DNA from: Mesorhizobium koreense
GTDB taxonomy: Bacteria > Pseudomonadota > Alphaproteobacteria > Rhizobiales > Rhizobiaceae
Assembly: GCF_031656215.1 (NCBI RefSeq)
Contig: NZ_CP134228.1
Coordinates: 1,426,001-1,490,000 of the forward strand
Direction of reading: 5' to 3'
DNA length: 64,000 nucleotides
Position 1 is the first letter of the stretch, and every line of letters starts with the position of its first letter. Positions 34,441 to 41,823 of the stretch are shown here, piece after piece. The notes below the pieces were generated by a model. The model saw only the letters and a list, made by a program, of their open reading frames with translations, did no database searches and was not told the DNA's origin. A program made the position numbers and the translations under genes.

Positions 34441-35241
34441 ATGAACAAAGAAATCCTTGGGACTCTCGCAAAGGTACCGGCGGTAACGCTTGGCTTCTGG
34501 ATCATCAAGGTTCTTGCCACAACGCTTGGAGAGACTGGCGGCGACTCTGTGACGATGACGTGGTTGCATGCGGACCAGAACGCCCATAACGGGGGCTATC
34601 TGGCAGGTACTGCGATATTTGCCGCCATTTTCGTCGCCGCGGTCATCATCCAGATCGTGATGGAGAAGTTCAATCCATGGGCTTATTGGGCGGCGATCGT
34701 GGCGTCCACTACGGTCGGCACCGCGTTGGCCGATTATGTCGATCGCGCGCTCGGCATCGGCTATCCGGGCGGCGTCACCATACTGGTAACCTGCGTCGTC
34801 CTCTCCCTCGCAATATGGCGTCTGACGCTTGGTTCGATCGATGTCCAGACCGTTGCCACGCCCGGGGTCGAACTATTCTATTGGGTCACGATCACATTCT
34901 CCCAGACGCTCGGTACGGCGCTTGGCGACTGGATGGCGGATTCAGCCGGAACGGGCTATGCGGGCGGGGCGCTTATCTTTGCTGGTGGCCTGGCGGCGCT
35001 CGCGGCTCTCTACTACTTAACGAACGCATCCCGCGTCTATCTGTTCTGGCTCGCCTTCATCCTGACGCGACCGCTCGGCGCAACCGTCGGCGATTTCCTC
35101 GACAAGCCGATTGCCCACGGAGGACTTGATCTCAGCCGTCCCGTGGCTTCAGCGGTGATGGCCGCCATCATCATGGTTCTCATCCTGATCCTGCCGCAGC
35201 GCGCGGGAATCCACCCCGGTGCGGCTGCGGCGGCTGAATGA
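34441..35241 (+). CDS. COG4705-like polytopic membrane protein with fourfold repeat
   Basis: 266 residues, about eight transmembrane segments. Four copies of a repeat built on an aromatic pair, a T-x-G turn and a G/A-D: TTLGETGGD (near 24), TTVGTALADYVD (near 95), QTLGTALGDWMAD (near 165), RPLGATVGDFLDK (near 215). The second and third continue with GIGYPGG and GTGYAGG. This pattern is typical of an uncharacterised bacterial membrane family (COG4705). Conserved buried acids suggest metal or proton handling (inference). An in-frame extension upstream has no ribosome binding site. Preceded by box copy 3. Confidence 0.85.
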   Translation: MNKEILGTLAKVPAVTLGFWIIKVLATTLGETGGDSVTMTWLHADQNAHNGGYLAGTAIFAAIFVAAVIIQIVMEKFNPWAYWAAIVASTTVGTALADYVDRALGIGYPGGVTILVTCVVLSLAIWRLTLGSIDVQTVATPGVELFYWVTITFSQTLGTALGDWMADSAGTGYAGGALIFAGGLAALAALYYLTNASRVYLFWLAFILTRPLGATVGDFLDKPIAHGGLDLSRPVASAVMAAIIMVLILILPQRAGIHPGAAAAAE

Positions 35242-35365
35242 CCGGGTGAGTAAAGGGGTGTTCTGGACGAAGCCTCAGGCCTTGTCGGGCATGGGTGTGC
35301 CAGCAGCTATTACGGAAGCGATATACGTGGAAACAGCGCAGCCGACGAGCGATGCGGATTGGGCT

Positions 35366-35836
35366 TCAGGCGCGACGAAGCCTGAGCAGCCGCCATTCGT
35401 GCCAGATGAGCCAGATGATCACGATATCGAACGCGGTCAGCACCATCAACCCGATCGAGTGCGTGTAGGAATACCGGTAGCCTTGATAGGCGATGAAGGC
35501 GACGAGCACTGCAAGCGAGACTGGATAGGCCCAAAGCCTGCCCCTGAGAAGGCCAATGACAAGCGCGACGTTCACCAAGCCGTGGCTCAGGAGATAGAAG
35601 GCGTAGAACGTCTCGGTTCCAACGGAGAGATGTTGGGCAACCATGAGAAGATGGGTCGCGACAAAATCGTCCGGATCCTCGATCAATTCCTCCTGGGTCA
35701 ACAGATCGACCCAATGAACAATGGATTCCGTGGATATGAAATAGAGCGCGACGCCGCCGGCGCATTCGATGAGCGCATGCAGTCCCTTCAAGATAATGCC
35801 GACCTGAAAAATTCGATGAATATGCTGCTCGTTCAT
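35366..35836 (-). CDS. DUF2127-like small membrane protein
   Basis: 156 residues, four predicted transmembrane segments. NEQHIHRIFQVGIILKGLHALIE at the start, then HLSVGTETFYAFYLLSHGLV near 70-90 and a C-terminal helix ending IWHEWRLLRLRR; this order matches the DUF2127 family of predicted inner-membrane proteins with no known role. Its start lies 43 bases from the divergent PAP2 gene. The longer in-frame extension would run antisense through the PAP2 gene and was rejected. Confidence 0.8.
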   Translation of the reverse strand: MNEQHIHRIFQVGIILKGLHALIECAGGVALYFISTESIVHWVDLLTQEELIEDPDDFVATHLLMVAQHLSVGTETFYAFYLLSHGLVNVALVIGLLRGRLWAYPVSLAVLVAFIAYQGYRYSYTHSIGLMVLTAFDIVIIWLIWHEWRLLRLRRA

Positions 35837-35879
35837 CGGAGGAGACGCTTTCCTTCCTGTCAGGCAAACCACGGATAAG

Positions 35880-36425
35880 ATGATGGATATTGCGGTTACG
35901 CGATGGATGAACGCTCCGGCTGGTGCGCACCCTTTCTGGGATGCCGTCTTCATCGGGGCGACGCAATTCGGTGTCCCGCTGATCGTTATTCTGGTGGCCC
36001 TTATGTGGTGGGATGGAAACGATCGGGCTCACGTCCGTCATGCCGCGCTCGCTTCGGGCCTGTCGTTCCTGCTCGGCCTGGCGATCAATCAGGCCATCAT
36101 CCTGATCGTGCATCGTGTCCGGCCCTATGACGCAGGGGTGTCCCATCTGATCATTGCACGTAGCACCGACTGGTCTTTTCCTTCCGATCACGCAACCGCC
36201 GCCATATCAGTCGTCGCGTCGTTCGCCATGCAACGCCTGCCGCGCCGGACGCTGGGCCTTCTGTTGCTGGCGGCAATGATCTGCTGGTCACGGGTCTATG
36301 TCGGCACCCATTATGTCACCGATGTCATGGGCGGCGCCTTTACCGGCGCCACCGCCGCAATCATTATCCGGCTTGTCTATCGAGAAGGCACGAAACTCGA
36401 CCGCTTTGCCACCGGCATATTTTGA
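35880..36425 (+). CDS. PAP2 superfamily membrane phosphatase
   Basis: 181 residues, about five transmembrane segments. The three PAP2 catalytic blocks are present: HRVRPYD (78-84), FPSDHATAA (100-108) and SRVYVGTHYVTDV (137-149) with nucleophile-side H144 and D148. C1 has an Arg-rich HRVRP instead of the full K-x6-RP. Likely dephosphorylates lipid pyrophosphates or phosphatidyl/lipid A phosphates at the periplasmic face. Neighbouring envelope genes fit this. Two consecutive ATGs at the start. Confidence 0.9.
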   Translation: MMDIAVTRWMNAPAGAHPFWDAVFIGATQFGVPLIVILVALMWWDGNDRAHVRHAALASGLSFLLGLAINQAIILIVHRVRPYDAGVSHLIIARSTDWSFPSDHATAAISVVASFAMQRLPRRTLGLLLLAAMICWSRVYVGTHYVTDVMGGAFTGATAAIIIRLVYREGTKLDRFATGIF

Positions 36426-36433
36426 CGGCGGCC

Positions 36434-36589
36434 ATGCGAGTTGATTTCGACAAATGGAAAAATCGTGGATGCAAACGGAGTCCCTGGTCGCCGGTCGCCT
36501 TGGGCGGAATCACGGGGCTCGTGCTGCTTCTCGGTGCGGGCTTCAGCCGTATGCAAGCCGGAACTCCTGCGGAGGTCGACGACGCCTGA
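36434..36589 (+). CDS. Small single-pass membrane protein (51 aa), unrecognised
   Basis: A short reading frame starting eight bases after the PAP2 stop: basic N-terminus (VDFDKWKNRGCKRSPW) then one hydrophobic segment VALGGITGLVLLLGAGF (21-37) and a short acidic tail. The positive-inside layout, position directly behind the PAP2 gene and third-position GC preference of the second half support a real small membrane protein, possibly an accessory subunit. No recognised homologue; could still be chance. Another frame over the same bases (36441-36635) looks less protein-like. Confidence 0.45.
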   Translation: MRVDFDKWKNRGCKRSPWSPVALGGITGLVLLLGAGFSRMQAGTPAEVDDA

Positions 36590-36659
36590 GAATGTGGCGG
36601 GCAACTGTGGTTGGATGATCGAAATATCTAAATGATCAGCACTGGCCGTCGGCTACCTC

Positions 36660-37511
36660 TCAGTAGCCGAGCGGATTTTCAGGTTCGACTGGGGGCACCT
36701 TCCGTAAGGCCTCAAATTCATAACGCTTGGCTTCGGTCAGATAGGAATATATCGCCCCGTTCGCCGCGCGGATGAACCCCGGCCAGCCGCATTTCCAAAG
36801 CCCATATCGAAAATACCAGCGCAGAAAGAATATTGGCGGGCTCACGATCATTTTGAATGGCCGCGGAGACATCCCTCTCTCGGCCTTCATAGTCGCCTTG
36901 AGCGTCGAGTAATTGTTCTCTTTAAGTATCTGCTCGGATAGAGGAAGAGGACGGAAGTGCAACAGCCCGCCCCGTCCTGCTTTTTCGACGCGGCCTTTTA
37001 CCTTGAGGCCCTCATGGACGCGATCTTCGGGGTTGAAAGCTCCAAGACCCCGTTGGAAAAGCCTGACGTGAAAACGTTCATGCGCGCGTGGCGGCACAAA
37101 ACCAAAGCCCGGGAGATAGTCGTATCTAGTGATCTTCCAGGCGGCAATATCGCGTTGCGAAATAAGGTCTGGCAACGCATTGATGAGATCGGGGCTTAAC
37201 CGTTCATCACAGTCGATACTCAGGCACCATTCCTGTGAGCATTGTTCCAGCGCGAATTGTTTTTGACCCCCGTATCCCCGCCATGGCTCGAAGATGAACC
37301 GAAGAGGGAAGCCTTCCCTTTGAAGCCTCTCAACAATCTGCTGCGTGCAATCGGTGGAGCCGCAATCTACCAGAATGATCTCTGAGCACATCGATACGCT
37401 GCGAATACACCTCTCAATATAACGTTCTTCGTCCTTGCATATAATAAATACCGATATAGGTAAGTTCGTTTTCCTAAGGCGGTATCTCGTATCGAAAAGA
37501 GCGTCATCCAT
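36660..37511 (-). CDS. Family 2 glycosyltransferase, LPS-core WaaE/KdtX-like
   Basis: 283 residues. GT-A fold: LPISVFIICKDEERYIERC (18-36), ILVDCGSTDCT near 52-62, SIDCDERLS (DXD-like DCD) near 100, then RPFKMIVSPPIFFLRWYFRY near the C-terminus. This is the layout of WaaE/KdtX-type beta-1,4-glucosyltransferases of lipopolysaccharide core. The start ATG at MDDALFDTR lacks a clear ribosome binding site and is preceded by the palindrome at 37515-37529. The 5' part is more AT-rich than its neighbours, perhaps recent acquisition. Confidence 0.85.
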   Translation of the reverse strand: MDDALFDTRYRLRKTNLPISVFIICKDEERYIERCIRSVSMCSEIILVDCGSTDCTQQIVERLQREGFPLRFIFEPWRGYGGQKQFALEQCSQEWCLSIDCDERLSPDLINALPDLISQRDIAAWKITRYDYLPGFGFVPPRAHERFHVRLFQRGLGAFNPEDRVHEGLKVKGRVEKAGRGGLLHFRPLPLSEQILKENNYSTLKATMKAERGMSPRPFKMIVSPPIFFLRWYFRYGLWKCGWPGFIRAANGAIYSYLTEAKRYEFEALRKVPPVEPENPLGY

Positions 37512-37514
37512 ATA

Positions 37515-37529
37515 ATAGATTTGATCTAT
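37515..37529. promoter_or_regulatory. Palindrome directly before glycosyltransferase start
   Basis: ATAGAT-TTG-ATCTAT, six-base perfect arms, ending four bases from the ATG at 37511 (minus strand) inside an AT-rich stretch. It could be an operator or an mRNA hairpin near the start codon. Confidence 0.35.
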
Positions 37530-37562
37530 ACATATTACGCAGGTGTCGCGCAAAATATACAA

Positions 37563-37817
37563 ATCTGTAAGAAACGAAGGCAGGGATCTAGATCTCGTGC
37601 TTCCGATCCGCCCACATCTCCAAATTGACCGGCGGGATACCGAGCCGCTTCGCCTCGGCTACCGCACGAACTCGAGATCGCTTATCCTGAAGTCTTCAGC
37701 CCGGAAAACGAGGTCGGCGGATCGCCATGTGAAGGGCGTGCCCCGGACGCGAAGCTGGGCTCGGCTTGGCCGTTTCTCCTGCGGCGTCAGCAGCCATATA
37801 CGCAGTCCGTCGCGTTC
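37563..37817 (-). other. Gene-free 255-base stretch, possible decayed coding remnant
   Basis: No intact gene. On the minus strand, right after the regulator stop, about 52 codons are open in the same frame (reading ... LRVRGTPFTWRSADLVFR ...) to a TAG; the adjacent frame then gives AVAEAKRLGIPPVNLEMW ... to a stop. The two pieces read like one protein tail split by a frameshift, but open frames arise easily at this GC content. Confidence 0.25.
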
Positions 37818-38714
37818 CTATCGCGCGATCGCGTATTTCTCGATCATCGATTCCAGGTATTCGGCCGCCTCCATCCCCTTCAAGGCATCGCGCCAGAGCC
37901 TGGCGGCGATGTCCTCGTGCAGCGTCATCGCCTCGGGCGCGGAGGTGATGAGGGCGACGCCGAGGCGGACGTTCGGCTGTTCGCCGAGCCGGAAGGGGCT
38001 GATCGCCAGGATCGAACGGTCGACCTGGCGGAATATCTGGAAGCTGGTCGCCGGGACCGGTTCACGCACGACGCCGATCTGGATGCCCATCGGCTGCTCG
38101 CGCAGCATGCGGACGATGTGCTCCGTCTCCTGCCGCGCGCTCAGCCGGCGACGGTCGGTGATCTCTCGGGAGAGGTCGTGGCGACCGACGAGGCCGTGCA
38201 GCAGGAAGCGTTCGAAATCGGCCGACGCTATGAGGCTGACGATCAGGGGATTGCGCTCGCGAAAGCTCTCTTTGCGTGCTTTCAATATGTCGAGCAGCGC
38301 GTCGATGGCGCGCGAGGAGGAGCCGTCGGCGTCCGCGCCGTCCGGGATCGCCTCCCTCAGCACCTCCGAAAGCACCTCGTCATAGGCATCGGAGGTGAGC
38401 AGGTAGGAAACGGGGCTGAACAGGCCGATCACCTGGCGGCACTGCTCCTCCAGTTGCCGCATGCGCTCGAAGAAGGCCGTGGCCGTGCTGACATATTCTA
38501 CGCCGACGCCCATCAGGCTCGGCAGAGAGACATCGAGTTCGTCGGCGATGCTGGTCAGCATCTCAATTTTGCGAATCTGGCCCTTTTCGGCGCGGTAAAG
38601 CGCGGCGCGGGAAATGCCCAGCCTTGTCGCCAGAAGTTCCGGCGCGATGCCCTTGCCGATGCGATATGCCCTGAGGCGTGCACCTATATCGCTGAATCGT
38701 ATCAGGTTTTCCAT
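37818..38714 (-). CDS. XRE-family helix-turn-helix transcriptional regulator
   Basis: 298 residues. HTH at about 12-65 (RLRAYRIGKGIAPELLATRL, GISRAALYRAEKGQI); a coiled region with FFERMRQLEEQCRQV follows, then a C-terminal domain of some 150 residues containing RQVDRSILAISPFRLGEQPN, probably effector binding. The C-terminal type is common in regulators diverging from TRAP or ABC importers. The ATG at ENLIRFSD is chosen; a GTG 45 bases upstream is possible. Divergent from the TRAP/pyrimidine operon with nested inverted repeats between, so it is the likely regulator of that operon. Confidence 0.88.
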   Translation of the reverse strand: MENLIRFSDIGARLRAYRIGKGIAPELLATRLGISRAALYRAEKGQIRKIEMLTSIADELDVSLPSLMGVGVEYVSTATAFFERMRQLEEQCRQVIGLFSPVSYLLTSDAYDEVLSEVLREAIPDGADADGSSSRAIDALLDILKARKESFRERNPLIVSLIASADFERFLLHGLVGRHDLSREITDRRRLSARQETEHIVRMLREQPMGIQIGVVREPVPATSFQIFRQVDRSILAISPFRLGEQPNVRLGVALITSAPEAMTLHEDIAARLWRDALKGMEAAEYLESMIEKYAIAR

Positions 38715-38765
38715 GATCGCGCCGACAGCCCGGATGCTGTACTGGTTAACGTCCGGCACGTATTT

Positions 38766-38843
38766 TTGTCAACTCGGCTGAAAATATTATCAATTATGCG
38801 ACGGAATAACCGTTAGTCTCATTTTTGATAAAATTCGTTGACA
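38766..38843. promoter_or_regulatory. Nested inverted repeats, candidate operators of XRE regulator / TRAP operon
   Basis: TGTCAAC (38767-38773) pairs with GTTGACA (38837-38843), and inside them TTATCAA (38787-38793) pairs with TTGATAA (38825-38831). The rightward TTGATA (38825) and TTGACA (38838) also resemble -35 elements for the dctP promoter. AT-rich relative to the neighbourhood. Symmetry about the middle of a divergent region suggests regulator binding. Confidence 0.45.
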
Positions 38844-38905
38844 GGCATAGCGAGGGCTGCTTAGGCTCTCCGCTTCACTCGGTTTTATCGAACGGGAGGG
38901 GTACA

Positions 38906-39925
38906 ATGAACATATTTCGTAAACTGGCCGCGGCGACGGCGGCGGCCGCACTGAGCGTCACGCTGGTCTCGGGCGCGCTTGCGGCGGAGTTCGTGGCCAA
39001 GATCGGCCATCTGGAATCGGCGCAGCAATCGCGTAACGTCTTTCTGGAGAAGGTCGCCAAACTGGTCTCGGAACGGACCAAAGGCGCCGTAGAGTTCCAG
39101 ATCTTCCCGCAGGGCCAGCTCGGCCAGCAGCGCGAGATGACGGAGGCCGTGCAGCTCGGCTCGCTCGAAGCGACCGTCGCTCCGGCCGCGTTCCTGGGTG
39201 GCTTCAATCCCGCGGTTTCGATCCTCGATATCCCCTTCCTGCTGCCGGACGACGACGCCACCGCGCAGAAGATCCGCGGCGGTGCCTTCGGCGACGCGGT
39301 CTGCGATTCCTTTGCCTCGCGCGGTGTCAAATGCATCGGGCTTTGGCCGAACGGAAAGAAGAACTTCACCTCTTCCAAGCCGCTCGACGACCTTGCCGAC
39401 TTCGCCGGCCAGAAATTCCGTGTCATGGATTCCAACATCCTGATCCAGCAGTTCAACGCCCTTGGCGCCTCGGCCGTGTCGCTGCCCTTTGGCGAGCTTT
39501 ACACGGCACTCCAGACCGGTGTCGTCGACGGCGAGGAGAATCCGCTCGACACGATCCAGCGCATGAAATTCTACGAGGTGCAGAAGTATCTCGTCCTGTC
39601 GAACCACGGTGCGATGGAAGACGTCATCCTGTTCAATCCCGCGTTCTGGAACAGCATGCCGGAGGAATACCGCAAGATCATCTCCGACACCTTCAAGGAA
39701 GTGATCCCGGACCTGATCAAGCACAAGGAGGCGTCCGTCCAGGCCGCCCTCGACGAGATCAAGGCTTCCGGCATCAAGATTCACAAGCTTAGCCCGGAGG
39801 AAAAGAAGGCCTTCCGCGAGAAGATGTATCCGGCCGCACGCGCCGCCTATGTCGAGCGCGCCGGCGACGAAGGCAAGAAGCTGATCGAGGTCTACGAAAA
39901 GGAATACGACGCGGCAACCAAGTAA
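38906..39925 (+). CDS. TRAP transporter solute-binding protein (DctP type)
   Basis: 339 residues. Signal peptide to about 26 (TLVSGALA cleavage). Mature protein has the DctP-family features AKIGHLESAQQSRNVFLEKV, GAVEFQIFPQGQLGQQREM (about 62-80), and the carboxylate-clamping Arg in GQKFRVMDS (near 173). It delivers an organic acid to DctQM. The genes coupled downstream suggest orotate, dihydroorotate or N-carbamoyl-aspartate as ligand (inference). Strong GGGAGGGG site four to eleven bases before the ATG. First gene of an operon reaching at least 45962. Confidence 0.92.
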   Translation: MNIFRKLAAATAAAALSVTLVSGALAAEFVAKIGHLESAQQSRNVFLEKVAKLVSERTKGAVEFQIFPQGQLGQQREMTEAVQLGSLEATVAPAAFLGGFNPAVSILDIPFLLPDDDATAQKIRGGAFGDAVCDSFASRGVKCIGLWPNGKKNFTSSKPLDDLADFAGQKFRVMDSNILIQQFNALGASAVSLPFGELYTALQTGVVDGEENPLDTIQRMKFYEVQKYLVLSNHGAMEDVILFNPAFWNSMPEEYRKIISDTFKEVIPDLIKHKEASVQAALDEIKASGIKIHKLSPEEKKAFREKMYPAARAAYVERAGDEGKKLIEVYEKEYDAATK

Positions 39926-39976
39926 CGCCGCGGCGCCGGGCACCGGCAATGCTCGCCGCCGTCGTTTGATCGCGGC

Positions 39977-39993
39977 GCCGCATCCGATGCGGC
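39977..39993 (+). other. Intercistronic stem-loop between dctP and dctQ
   Basis: GCCGCAT-CCG-ATGCGGC, perfect seven-base stem with a three-base loop, within a 93-base GC-rich spacer that also contains GCGGCGCC repeats. A few T residues follow (TTCCTTTTCC). It may protect the dctP message or attenuate transcription, giving more binding protein than permease, as in other binding-protein operons. Confidence 0.5.
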
Positions 39994-40018
39994 TCGCGGT
40001 TCCTTTTCCACCGGACCA

Positions 40019-40537
40019 ATGAACGGAGACTTCACCTTGAAGGCGCTATCCGTACTGCGGACCATAGAGCGGGCGTCGATCGTCACGATCTTCCTCCTCA
40101 TGGTCGTTCTCTATTTTCTCAACGTAGTGGCGCGCCAGTTCGGCGGGACCTTCGCGTCCGATTTCGCCTGGGTGGAGGAAGCGGTCAGGACGCTCAACCT
40201 GTTCCTGGTCTTTCTCGCGATCGGCCTGGCGCTCGAATATGGGCGGCATGTCGGCGTTCATACCTGGCGGGATCGTATCGCGGCCTCCACGGGCTTGCCC
40301 GTGCGCAAGCTCATCGACGCCGTCGGCTTCCTTTTCAGCCTCTATCTCCTCTGGCTCGGCTGGCGCATGACGGAATTCGTCTACTCGATGGGGCAGAAGA
40401 GCGCGACGCTCGATATCCCCATCTTCTGGATCTATCTCGCGCCGGCCATCGGTTTCGGGCTTTTGGCGCTCCGGTATTTCCTCAGCCTGATCGGCGCTAT
40501 CGACCGCTATTCCGACGAGACAGCGGAGGAATACTGA
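40019..40537 (+). CDS. TRAP transporter small permease (DctQ type)
   Basis: 172 residues, four transmembrane segments. VVLYFLNVVARQFGG near 28-42, FAWVEEAVRTLNLFLVFLAIG (about 48-68) with the WxEExxR motif of DctQ, and a last helix near 140-160. Stop overlaps the large permease start by one base (TGATG). Helper subunit for DctM. Confidence 0.92.
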   Translation: MNGDFTLKALSVLRTIERASIVTIFLLMVVLYFLNVVARQFGGTFASDFAWVEEAVRTLNLFLVFLAIGLALEYGRHVGVHTWRDRIAASTGLPVRKLIDAVGFLFSLYLLWLGWRMTEFVYSMGQKSATLDIPIFWIYLAPAIGFGLLALRYFLSLIGAIDRYSDETAEEY

Positions 40538-41823
40538 TGTTTCTCCTCGCGCTTGTCGTCATCGTCGCCGTGGTGATGCTCGTTTTCGGCTTCGAGATGT
40601 TCCTCGTGCTCGGCGTTCCCGCGCTGATGGTCAAGGAGTTCTTCTACGGCAGGCTGCCCGACCCGGTCCTGGTGCAGAAGATCGTCGGCGGCATCAACCA
40701 TTCGACGCTTCTCGCCATCCCCTTCTTCATCCTGGCGGCGGAGTTGATGGGCGGTGGCCAGATCGCCAAGCGGCTGACCGGCCTCGTCCAGGCCTTTTGC
40801 GGCCATACGCGCGGCGGCATCGGCTACACCACGATCGGCGCGTCCATGGCGTTCGGAGCGGTTTCGGGCTCGGCTCCGGCCACTGTCGCGGCCATGGGAC
40901 GGATGGTCTATCCCGAACTCAGGTCGAACGGCTTCAGCGACAAGTTCAGCCTCGGCCTGATTGCTTCGAGCGCGGAGACCGCGCTCCTCATTCCGCCTTC
41001 GATCACCTTCATCATCTATGGCTGGATGACGGGAACGTCGGTCGCCAAGCTTTTCGTCGCGGGCATCGCGCCCGGCTTCGTGCTTGGCCTCGCCTTTGCC
41101 GTGCTGGTCGCTTGGGAGGCGCACAGGAGCGGCATCAAGCGGGGCGTGCCCAGCGCATGGCCCGAGCGGCTGAAGGCCATATCGCATGCCGGCTGGGCGC
41201 TCGGCATGCCAGTCATCATCCTCGGCGGCATCTATGCCGGCTTCTTCACGCCGACAGAAGCCGCCGCGGTCAGCGTCGTCTACGCGATCTTCGTGGAGAG
41301 CGTGATCTTCCGCGACCTGCCGTTCTCCAAGCTCTTCAAGCTTACCGAACAGGCCGCCATTTCCACGGCGATCGTCTTCGTCCTGTTGGCGCTGGGCGGG
41401 CTGCTTTCCTACTTCATCACGCTGGCGCAGGTGCCGACCGCCATCACCCATTTCCTCGACTTCATCCATGCCGGACCGGTCGTCTTCCTGCTGATCGTCA
41501 ATGTCTGCTTCTTCATCGCCGGCATGTTCATCGATCCGAATTCGGCGCTCCTGATCCTGGTGCCGCCGCTTTTCCCGGTCGCGACCGCGCTTGGCATCGA
41601 TCCCGTGCATTTCGGCATGATCGTCACGCTGAACATCTCGATCGGCATGATCACGCCGCCCTTCGGGCTCGATCTTTTCGTCGCCTCCTCGACCCTGCAA
41701 AAGCCGGTGGCGACCATCGTCGCGGGGATCGTGCCCTTCGTGCTGGCCAATATCGCAGCACTTCTGGTCATCACCTACGTGCCGGGGATCTCGACCATAC
41801 TGCCCCGCCTCGTCTTCGGATGA
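40537..41823 (+). CDS. TRAP transporter large permease (DctM type)
   Basis: 428 residues, about twelve transmembrane segments, IT superfamily. Contains the repeat hallmarks SGSAPATVAAMGRMVYPEL (near 110-128), SAETALLIPPSITFIIYGW (near 147-165) and the C-terminal counterpart NISIGMITPPFGLDLFV (near 370). Sodium-driven organic-acid import is the family role. Its stop overlaps the pyrK start in ATGA, which ties transport directly to the pyrimidine enzymes. Confidence 0.93.
   Translation: MFLLALVVIVAVVMLVFGFEMFLVLGVPALMVKEFFYGRLPDPVLVQKIVGGINHSTLLAIPFFILAAELMGGGQIAKRLTGLVQAFCGHTRGGIGYTTIGASMAFGAVSGSAPATVAAMGRMVYPELRSNGFSDKFSLGLIASSAETALLIPPSITFIIYGWMTGTSVAKLFVAGIAPGFVLGLAFAVLVAWEAHRSGIKRGVPSAWPERLKAISHAGWALGMPVIILGGIYAGFFTPTEAAAVSVVYAIFVESVIFRDLPFSKLFKLTEQAAISTAIVFVLLALGGLLSYFITLAQVPTAITHFLDFIHAGPVVFLLIVNVCFFIAGMFIDPNSALLILVPPLFPVATALGIDPVHFGMIVTLNISIGMITPPFGLDLFVASSTLQKPVATIVAGIVPFVLANIAALLVITYVPGISTILPRLVFG

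Noticed and set aside
36441-36635. A 64-codon frame after the PAP2 gene
   Set aside because: Cysteine- and arginine-rich with no membrane or domain pattern; the alternative frame 36434-36589 in the same place has a clear membrane helix.
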